NCBI GenBank assembly: GCA_030615045.1
Contig: JAUWZY010000058.1
Coordinates: 1 to 5,949, forward strand
Length of the DNA stretch: 5,949 bases
Source: Chloroflexota bacterium
Lineage (GTDB): Bacteria; Chloroflexota; Dehalococcoidia; SZUA-161; JAUWZY01
Reading direction: 5' to 3'
Part shown: in pieces, positions 1 through 4,388 of the stretch
Layout of the letters: each line of letters opens with the position of its first letter
Position numbering within the stretch: position 1 is the stretch's first letter
Position numbers and translations under genes: made by a program
The notes under the pieces: model-generated
Told to the model about the DNA's origin: nothing
Seen by the model: the letters and a program-made list of their open reading frames with translations, nothing else
Databases searched by the model: none

Positions 1-2
1 TG

Positions 3-860
3 GCGTCACGCCAGCATCTGTTAGCCGCCATCCCCATTATAGAACGGGCTATGACCCAGGGCCAAGTCACCTGGACTGATCTCTCTGCGGTGGCCGTGAC
101 TAGAGGACCGGGGCTGGTCGGCTCCTTGTTGGTGGGGACAAATATAGCCAAGGGCATTGCCCTGGCTCAAGGGCTGCCTCTCATCGGGATCAATCACCTC
201 GAGGCCCATATCTATGCCAACTGGCTGGAAGGGAAAGAGCCACCGTTTCCCCTGCTCTGCCTCATCGTCTCTGGAGGGCACACCGACCTCGTGCTGATGA
301 AAGGGCATGGACTTTATCTCAGGTTGGGAAACAGCCGAGATGATGCCGCCGGAGAGGCCTTTGATAAGGTGGCGCGGATTTTGGGGCTTGGTTATCCCGG
401 GGGACCGGCTATCGAGCAAGCCTCCCAAGAGGGAAAGGCACGCTATCATCTCCCCCGAGCCTGGCTCAGGGGAAGCGATGACTTCAGCTTCAGTGGACTT
501 AAGACAGCGGTATTTCGCCTCACCGAGGAGTTGAGAAGCTCAGGGCGAATAAATAGCCCTTTGCTCGCCGATATCGCTGCCAGTTTTCAGCAAGCAACGG
601 TCGATGTCCTGGTGACCAAGACAGTGGAGGCTGCCAGAAGGCACCAGGTGCAATGCATCCTGCTCGCCGGTGGCGTTGCCGCCAACAAGCTGCTACGTGA
701 AACGATGGCTCTGCGCTCCCCCACCCCCGTCCTCTGCCCCAGCCCCGCCCTGTGCACCGATAATGCCGCCATGGTCGCCGCCTGTGGCTATTTTCATCTC
801 ATCTCGGGCAATGCCGACTCCTGGGACCTCGATGTCAGGCCAAACCTCAGGCTGGGATAA
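3..860 (+). CDS. tsaD: tRNA N6-adenosine threonylcarbamoyltransferase TsaD, N-terminus missing
   Basis: TsaD transfers the threonylcarbamoyl group from threonylcarbamoyl-AMP to A37 of ANN-decoding tRNAs, acting in the cytoplasm with TsaB and TsaE. The frame is open from the left edge (ASRQHLLAAIPIIERA precedes the first internal ATG at 51), so that ATG is not the real start. About 46 residues are missing, judged by aligning the metal ligands with those of E. coli TsaD. 285 residues are visible. In fragment numbering, the metal-binding HxxxH is NHLEAH (His65, His69), followed by SGGHTDL (about 90-96), the substrate-binding DDAAGEAFDKVARILGLGYPGGP (about 113-135), DFSFSGLKTAV, AGGVAANK and the third metal ligand Asp253 in CTDNAAM. 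The C-terminus ends at the usual point (DVRPNLRLG). The stop at 858-860 lies inside the last codons of the convergent DUF2851 gene. Family assignment is very secure; start, promoter and upstream partners are outside the window. Confidence 0.97.
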   Translation, partial: ASRQHLLAAIPIIERAMTQGQVTWTDLSAVAVTRGPGLVGSLLVGTNIAKGIALAQGLPLIGINHLEAHIYANWLEGKEPPFPLLCLIVSGGHTDLVLMKGHGLYLRLGNSRDDAAGEAFDKVARILGLGYPGGPAIEQASQEGKARYHLPRAWLRGSDDFSFSGLKTAVFRLTEELRSSGRINSPLLADIAASFQQATVDVLVTKTVEAARRHQVQCILLAGGVAANKLLRETMALRSPTPVLCPSPALCTDNAAMVAACGYFHLISGNADSWDLDVRPNLRLG

Positions 861-2184
861 GCATAGCTATCGGGCAGTGAGCGCATTTCCGCTGCCGACA
901 AAATGAGTGAAAAAGATGGAGCAGCCCCTGTTGCCGCTGCGCTGAGTTCACCGGCTTAGGGCTATTCCCTCCCCAGAGCAGCACCGCCATCTCCCTGGTT
1001 ATCTCATTCTCGGCGAGCTTGGGATAACTGCGATAGAGCTCCAAGGCGTGTTCCCCCAGCTCCGGCTGTGAGTTGAACTGAGCCCAAGCGAAGGCGAAGG
1101 GCAAAACGATGTTCACTATAACATCTCGGGCTCGACCCCGCCCGATGAGATTGGGATTTCTCGTCCTACAGCCGAAGTCGAAATGCTCTCCCCAATAGCC
1201 CCGGGCAGAGAGCATAAAACCAGCTTCAAGTCTCCGCTGCCCTCCCTTCACCAGCTCAAGCACACTTAGCAGCAACCCCGCCGGCAAAAAGCTGCTGAGT
1301 AGATAGCTGGCTGCGATCAGACGGCGAGTGGGATGGTTCTCCGGGCGGACCCGGAACAGATGCCATTGGCTGTGGCTCATCATAGCCACGGCGTCGAAGC
1401 AACGCCAGTGCTGCTCCAACTCTGCCACCTCCTCACCGTCAACCCTGACGCCCCGTTGTGAAGGGAGTAATCCCGCCGTGCCCAGGAATAGAGCTCGGAG
1501 GATGAGGCATCCCCTTTGCCACGGCTGACCTCGAACCAAGCCTTGGATGACAGACATCGGCAGCCGAGAGGCCAACTCCTGAAATCGCTCCTTGTTCTTA
1601 GCATAGCCCAAAGCCCTCATAATGCCTTGGTACAGCGCTTGCTCCGCTTCACCTTCTCTTATCCCTTGCCCGAAAAGGGCCGCTTTCAACCGAAACCGCT
1701 GCTCACCGGCCTCATCCAGCAAGCTCCCCATCACGGCGTCACCGAGACATTCCGCTGCCTGGCGACAGGGCTCGGTTGGCACCTGGCGTCGGCTGGCCCA
1801 ATGGCGAATCTCCTCCACTGAGCCAGTGAGCCATTGCGATAAAGCCAGCGTCGGCATCGCTTTCCCATCCTCGAGCATTGCCAGCGCTTGTTCATCATCC
1901 CAAAGCGCTACCTGAAGGATGACGCCATTGTACCTCGGATCACGATGGTGCCCGTGAGCCCTCCAATCGCTGGCTCTGATATGAAGCTCGATGTCACCTG
2001 TTATCAGCTCCCCGCTCCCGGTGGCAATGATAGCATCCTGAAAGTCAGGGCCATGATCTGTATTCTTTCTCCCCGGGTAAACCACATCCACCTCCCTCCC
2101 GTCACTGGTTAAGAACCTCTCCCCGGCCAAACCTTTCCAGATTTGAGCAATCAACCTTTCCGAAACCTGCCCCTTATCTTTCAT
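847..2184 (-). CDS. DUF2851 family protein (function unknown)
   Basis: A 445-residue protein matching the DUF2851 family, which has no established function. The N-terminal part shows the family hallmarks: SERLIAQIWKG (8-18), LTSDGREVDVVYPGRKN (25-41), GPDF (45-48), GDIELH (63-68), SDW (72-74) and HGHHRDPRYN (77-86). Further on are the family-like RVRPENHPTRRLIAASYLL segment (278-296) and a C-terminal cysteine cluster C429-x4-C434-x2-C437 in FCRQRKCAHCPIA. The acidic GPDF...GDIELH pattern resembles a PD-(D/E)xK nuclease core, but this is inference only. No signal peptide or clear membrane span is seen. The ATG at 2184 is chosen because the family N-terminus starts just after it; no strong Shine-Dalgarno is present, only AAAGATGAG, which abuts a perfect operator palindrome at 2191-2210. 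The gene is fourth in the minus-strand cassette, 48 bases after the DUF488 stop, and its last 14 bases overlap the end of tsaD. Confidence 0.88.
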   Translation of the reverse strand: MKDKGQVSERLIAQIWKGLAGERFLTSDGREVDVVYPGRKNTDHGPDFQDAIIATGSGELITGDIELHIRASDWRAHGHHRDPRYNGVILQVALWDDEQALAMLEDGKAMPTLALSQWLTGSVEEIRHWASRRQVPTEPCRQAAECLGDAVMGSLLDEAGEQRFRLKAALFGQGIREGEAEQALYQGIMRALGYAKNKERFQELASRLPMSVIQGLVRGQPWQRGCLILRALFLGTAGLLPSQRGVRVDGEEVAELEQHWRCFDAVAMMSHSQWHLFRVRPENHPTRRLIAASYLLSSFLPAGLLLSVLELVKGGQRRLEAGFMLSARGYWGEHFDFGCRTRNPNLIGRGRARDVIVNIVLPFAFAWAQFNSQPELGEHALELYRSYPKLAENEITREMAVLLWGGNSPKPVNSAQRQQGLLHLFHSFCRQRKCAHCPIAMLIPA

Positions 2185-2190
2185 CTCATC

Positions 2191-2210
2191 TTTACACGAT
2201 TTCGTGTAAA
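2191..2210 (-). promoter_or_regulatory. Perfect operator palindrome before the DUF2851 gene
   Basis: TTTACACGATTTCGTGTAAA is a perfect 9-base inverted repeat with a 2-base centre, ending 6 bases before the DUF2851 ATG. Its core recurs before the XRE and DUF72 genes. Placed like the other two, a -10 would be TAAAGA (2194-2189 on the minus strand) and the -35 position would be CGCCGC, which is poor, so the promoter here is weak or depends on another factor. No T-run follows the palindrome on either strand, so a terminator is unlikely. It gives the last gene its own control, separate from read-through out of the DUF488 gene. Binding by the XRE protein is inferred from the shared motif and synteny. 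Confidence 0.75.
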
Positions 2211-2232
2211 AGCGGCGAAAAAATAAACACCC

Positions 2233-2685
2233 CTATTCGGCAGCAACTTGCAGCTTTGGCTCCCAGCTTCGCTTGTCGTCGATGACATGGCTCACCCGCC
2301 AGCCTCGCTGCAAAAGCTGTCTGCTGATGAAACGGCGATGGCAACGCCAAGGCAATCGCTCTGAGCAAAGGATAACTGCTTTTCTGGCCTTAGCTGCCTC
2401 CTCCAACCGCTCCAGCCCATCTGTGAATTGCTCGCTGGCCATAAAAGACTCATATCCCCCTTTTCGATACCCTCCCAACTCCGTCCCCAGGTACAGATAA
2501 CCGATCCCTTTCTCTCTGAGAAATGCGGCCAAGTTCTCCTGCCTGAAGTGATCAAAGCGGCTGGTGGGAAAGCGACGCACGTCGATCACCAGCTGGATGG
2601 CAAAGGCCTCAAGCAAGCCCAGGAACTCCTCCGGGGAGCGGGTACTCGAACCCAGGGTATAGATGATGCCCGGCAGTTCGCTCAC
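2233..2685 (-). CDS. DUF488 family protein
   Basis: A complete 150-residue DUF488 protein; the family's biochemical role is not established. Visible hallmarks in order: TLGSSTRSPEEFLGLL (10-25; many members have TIGHS, so the His position is Ser here), VIDVRRFPTSRFDHF (33-47), NLAAFLREKGIGYLYLGTELGGYRKGGYESF (51-81), and the conserved ILCSERLPWRCHRRFIS (105-121) with Cys107, Glu109 and Cys115-His-Arg, the likely functional residues. The C-terminal GWRVSHVID is also typical. The start is a GTG at 2685 overlapping the DUF72 stop codon (GTGA), preceded by a strong GGAGG 4 bases upstream, so the two genes are translationally coupled. It shares its transcript with the DUF72 gene. Family assignment is firm; substrate unknown. 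Confidence 0.93.
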   Translation of the reverse strand: MSELPGIIYTLGSSTRSPEEFLGLLEAFAIQLVIDVRRFPTSRFDHFRQENLAAFLREKGIGYLYLGTELGGYRKGGYESFMASEQFTDGLERLEEAAKARKAVILCSERLPWRCHRRFISRQLLQRGWRVSHVIDDKRSWEPKLQVAAE

Positions 2686-3137
2686 CCCTCCTCCGCCGAC
2701 AGCCTTGTGAACCTCAAGGCATCAGCATACATAAAGAAAGCCCTCATATTCTCCACACTCTCCTCATCTTCCCTGAAGCGAGGGGGGCACTGAAACAGCA
2801 CGACCTCAGCCCTTAGCGCTTTGGCCACCTCCTCGGTGCGATGCCACGCCCCCAGCACCTCCTCTGTAGGCCGGAAAAAGCCATAGTGATTTTCCTTCCC
2901 CTGAGGGATGTCGATGCCCGCCTTGCGATAGGTGGGGCTCGATGAGGGGTGGGTGATCAGCTGCCAGGCTTTGATCGCGAACTCAAAATCAGGGGGAGCC
3001 TGCTTCCTCCATCTCAAGGCAGTCTCTACCTGGGGCGGCTTATAGAAGGTCTGCTGCACCTCAACCAGCTGGAACTGGGAGAAATACTGCCCCATCCCCT
3101 TGGCGAAGCCACAACAGCCCACTTTGAGTTTGCGCAT
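2682..3137 (-). CDS. Short DUF72 (YecE-like) protein, apparently internally deleted
   Basis: A 151-residue DUF72 protein; the family is a predicted TIM-barrel of unknown function, normally about 230-280 residues. The N-terminal half is well preserved: KVGCCGFAKGMGQYFSQFQLVEVQQTFYKPP (5-35), a DFEFAIKAWQLITH core (50-63) and EVVLFQCPPRF (111-121). After SVENMRAFF (127-135) the protein jumps to MYADALRFTRL, which looks like the extreme C-terminus of full-length members (FNN..MY.DA.RF). This suggests that roughly 80-100 residues of the barrel are absent without loss of frame. The ATG at 3137 is chosen because the domain begins there. An upstream in-frame ATG at 3236 would add 33 residues read through the end of the XRE gene and through the operator, so it is rejected. 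The leader has a modest AGGT about 9 bases upstream. The stop overlaps the DUF488 start. The family call is good; whether this short form is functional is open. Confidence 0.85.
   Translation of the reverse strand: MRKLKVGCCGFAKGMGQYFSQFQLVEVQQTFYKPPQVETALRWRKQAPPDFEFAIKAWQLITHPSSSPTYRKAGIDIPQGKENHYGFFRPTEEVLGAWHRTEEVAKALRAEVVLFQCPPRFREDEESVENMRAFFMYADALRFTRLSAEEG
2687..2694 (-). promoter_or_regulatory. Shine-Dalgarno deciding the GTG start of the DUF488 gene
   Basis: Read on the minus strand, GGAGGAGG lies directly before the GTG at 2685. The first GGAGG leaves a 4-base spacer. It sits inside the last codons of the DUF72 gene (SAEEG), so that protein's tail is partly dictated by this site. 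It is the strongest ribosome binding site in the window and supports the GTG start over any internal start. Confidence 0.8.
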
Positions 3138-3167
3138 TATGTCAACCTGTAGCCTCAGTGATGCTGC

Positions 3168-3196
3168 ATTACACACATTTCCGTGTATGACATCAA
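3168..3196 (-). promoter_or_regulatory. Promoter with operator for the DUF72-DUF488 genes
   Basis: On the minus strand, TTGATG (3196-3191) and TGTAAT (3173-3168) are separated by exactly 17 bases, and each differs from the sigma-70 consensus by one or two bases. The spacer holds a degenerate copy of the palindrome (ACACGGAAATGTGT; about 11 of 14 core bases match the perfect site at 2191-2210). The -35 hexamer includes the TGA stop codon of the XRE gene. Expected transcription start is about 3161, leaving a leader of about 24 bases before the DUF72 ATG. The geometry matches the XRE promoter base for base. Confidence 0.75.
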
Positions 3197-3426
3197 GTGG
3201 TTTGCTCCTCTTCGGCGCGACCCACCTGATATTCAAAGCCGGCGCGTTCCGCGATGATAGTGAGCAGCCTTGCCGAGGGGCCGCGGGGTTTATACATCCC
3301 GGTCTCCCACTCAGAGATCGTCTGCTGCCTCGTCCCTAACTCGCCAGCCAGCTCTTGCTGGGTCAGCCCCAGATGGCGACGCAAGGAACGAACACGCTCA
3401 GCATCCCACTCTGGCTTTTTCCTCAT
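3193..3426 (-). CDS. XRE/Cro-CI-type HTH transcriptional regulator, 77 residues
   Basis: A single-domain helix-turn-helix protein. After WDAERVRSLRRHLG (7-20) come LTQQELAGELG (21-31) and the recognition helix region TRQQTISEWETG (32-43), a textbook XRE pattern. The remainder (YKPRGPSARLLTIIAERAGFEY) completes the small DNA-binding domain; there is no ligand-binding or protease domain, so how it senses a signal is unknown. The ATG at 3426 is fixed, because an in-frame TAG lies four codons upstream. No Shine-Dalgarno is present and the predicted transcription start falls on or next to the ATG, suggesting a leaderless mRNA. It heads the minus-strand cassette, with palindromes within its own promoter and before two downstream transcription units, so it most likely acts as an autorepressor controlling the DUF72, DUF488 and DUF2851 genes. 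No toxin partner is seen, so a HigA-like antitoxin role is less likely. Confidence 0.92.
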   Translation of the reverse strand: MRKKPEWDAERVRSLRRHLGLTQQELAGELGTRQQTISEWETGMYKPRGPSARLLTIIAERAGFEYQVGRAEEEQTT

Positions 3427-3432
3427 GCCGGC

Positions 3433-3461
3433 ATTCTACACGGTATCGTGTAAAATGTCAA
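3433..3461 (-). promoter_or_regulatory. XRE gene promoter with operator in the spacer
   Basis: On the minus strand a perfect -35 TTGACA (3461-3456) and a -10 TAGAAT (3438-3433, 5 of 6) are separated by 17 bases. The plus-strand palindrome TCTACACGGTATCGTGTAAA (3435-3454) fills the spacer and the -10, matching the perfect site at 2191-2210 except at three positions. A repressor bound here would exclude RNA polymerase. The -10 ends 6 bases before the ATG, so the transcript should begin at or beside the start codon. Confidence 0.85.
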
Positions 3462-3486
3462 CCCCTCGGCCCCAGTTCCAATATTC

Positions 3487-3682
3487 TTAGTCCGTTTTCG
3501 GCATTTTAGGGACTAACCGTTTAAATGAAAGTCCAAAATCTATCCAGGTAGTACTTTGGGACTAAAGCCAGCGCTCGGAAAGCACGCTATCCTCCCCTAT
3601 CGGCCTGTTCAGTCCTCGCCCTGTTTTGCTGGACTATTGACAGTCCTCATGTTTTGTGGTAGTTTTATGGGACTAAAAGTCC
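3487..3682. repeat. Array of GGACT/AGTCC elements upstream of the DUF5343 gene
   Basis: The gene-free stretch 3462-3692 holds nine copies of one pentamer on the two strands. GGACT occurs at 3510, 3559, 3631 and 3670; AGTCC occurs at 3489, 3530, 3611, 3642 and 3678. Random expectation is under one. Several copies form pairs: TTAGTCC...GGACTAA (3487-3493/3510-3516), GGACT-ATTGAC-AGTCC (3631-3646) and GGGACT-AAA-AGTCC (3669-3682). Three share the longer core GGGACTAA (3509, 3558, 3669), and two of these follow TAGT after 5 bases. The copies overlap the -35, the -10 and the leader of the DUF5343 promoter, which suggests operator sites; the binding protein is unknown. Confidence 0.7.
3637..3665 (+). 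promoter_or_regulatory. Promoter of the DUF5343 gene
   Basis: A perfect -35 TTGACA (3637-3642) is followed after 17 bases by TAGTTT (3660-3665), a weak -10 with 3 of 6 consensus bases. Expected transcription start is about 3672, about 20 bases before the ATG at 3693. The GGACT...AGTCC pair at 3631-3646 covers the -35, and the TAGT...GGGACTAA unit covers the -10 and start site, fitting a regulated promoter. The weak -10 makes this less certain than the XRE promoter. Confidence 0.55.
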
Positions 3683-3692
3683 AAGAGGAGCA

Positions 3693-4343
3693 ATGGTTTC
3701 TGGAGGTAAAAGCGCGGCCCCCCCATATGGCCCGACCACGGGCACGATCCAGGCCCTGCAACTGATGCGGAAAGCGACGCCGCCCAAGGTGGATGGGGAT
3801 TTTCTTCGTGCCCACAAAATCGCCCCGGGCAATGAATATAAGGTGGTGGGTGCGTTGAGATTCCTCGGGCTCATCGATGATAACGGCACACCCATGGAGA
3901 AGAGCCGGCTGCTGAAGACCATGGGCTCCACCTTTACCTTAGCCCTCCAGGAGATCGTGCGCAGTGCCTATCGTGAGCTATTCCACTATCTCGATGTGAA
4001 AAAGGCCACCAGAGAGGATGTCTATAACTACTTCATCACCGAGAGCAAGCTTGGCACGGAGATGGCAGCTAAAGCGGCACGCTTTTTCATCACGCTTTGC
4101 CGCATGGCTCAGATCGAGCTCGGCAACGATGCCCAAGACTCCTCTCGCGCAGCGAGAGGCAAAGTAGCCACCAATAGCCGGCGCCGGGCTAATTCAGAGG
4201 ATGGAGCGCAACCAAAAGACAACACCCCGACAATCCCCCTGATGCTGACCTTGACCCCGGAAATGGCCAAAATGGATACCGACCAGCTGACGGAGCTATT
4301 CCGAAAGCTGAGAACGGCGCTAAATCAATCCCTTGAGCGGTGA
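3693..4343 (+). CDS. DUF5343 domain protein (function unknown)
   Basis: A 216-residue protein resembling the DUF5343 family, which has no assigned reaction. The domain covers about residues 11-145: TIQALQLMRKATPPKVDGDFL (18-38), YKVVGALRFLGLIDDNGTP (49-67), the helical ALQEIVRSAYRELFHYLDV (84-102) and KAARFFITLCRMAQIEL (127-143). A polar Ser/Arg-rich linker (about 149-175) follows, then a C-terminal segment TIPLMLTLTPEMAKMDTDQLTELFRKLRTAL (180-210), also seen in DUF5343 proteins. The small helical first part could be winged-helix-like, but that is a guess. The ATG at 3693 is preceded by AAGAGGAG with a short 2-base spacer. It has its own promoter and repeat array, is divergent from the XRE cassette and stops 45 bases before dprA. 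There are no membrane segments. It looks like an accessory gene lodged beside housekeeping genes. Confidence 0.75.
   Translation: MVSGGKSAAPPYGPTTGTIQALQLMRKATPPKVDGDFLRAHKIAPGNEYKVVGALRFLGLIDDNGTPMEKSRLLKTMGSTFTLALQEIVRSAYRELFHYLDVKKATREDVYNYFITESKLGTEMAAKAARFFITLCRMAQIELGNDAQDSSRAARGKVATNSRRRANSEDGAQPKDNTPTIPLMLTLTPEMAKMDTDQLTELFRKLRTALNQSLER
4141..4159. repeat. 8-base perfect hairpin inside the DUF5343 gene
   Basis: CCTCTCGC and GCGAGAGG form a perfect 8-base stem around a GCA loop. It lies in the region coding for the variable linker (SRAARGK), where an inserted palindromic element would be tolerated. No T-run follows, so it is not an ordinary terminator. Confidence 0.6.
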
Positions 4344-4373
4344 TTGTGTTCTCCCCCCGAGCTATGCTACAAT
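4344..4373 (+). promoter_or_regulatory. Extended -10 promoter of dprA
   Basis: TGCTACAAT (4365-4373) combines an extended TG motif with a 5-of-6 -10 hexamer (TACAAT). A -35-like TTGTGT lies 18 bases upstream at 4344-4349, directly after the DUF5343 stop. Transcription would start near 4380, leaving only about 9 bases before the dprA ATG at 4389, with no Shine-Dalgarno in between. Confidence 0.65.
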
Positions 4374-4388
4374 GGTTCAGCTCTCGAG

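Noticed and set aside
21..449. Long open frame on the minus strand opposite tsaD, and similar frames at 1516-1821, 2428-2793, 4422-4859 and 5419-5910
   Set aside because: All lie opposite or out of frame with well-recognised conserved genes and their translations match no family pattern, so they are treated as shadows.
2191..2210. The perfect palindrome as a transcription terminator of the DUF488 gene
   Set aside because: There is no T-run after it on either strand, the stem is AT-rich, and the same motif recurs within two promoters.
3138..3236. N-terminal extension of the DUF72 protein by 33 residues from an ATG at 3236
   Set aside because: It would be read through the end of the XRE gene, the promoter and the operator, the added residues do not resemble the family, and the domain begins exactly at the ATG at 3137.
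3193..3426. Antitoxin of a HigBA-type toxin-antitoxin pair
   Set aside because: No small toxin-like gene is adjacent; the neighbours are DUF72 on one side and the repeat array on the other.
3487..3682. CRISPR array
   Set aside because: The repeated units are only 5-8 bases, unevenly spaced and on both strands, and no cas gene is nearby.
3556..3765. Small plus-strand open frame across the repeat array (69 residues)
   Set aside because: There is no ribosome binding site, it runs through the promoter and into the DUF5343 gene in another frame, and its composition is not protein-like.
4344..4388. TTG start for dprA adding 15 residues
   Set aside because: The stretch carries the extended -10 element, and the extra residues (CSPPELCYNGSALE) do not look like a DprA N-terminus.
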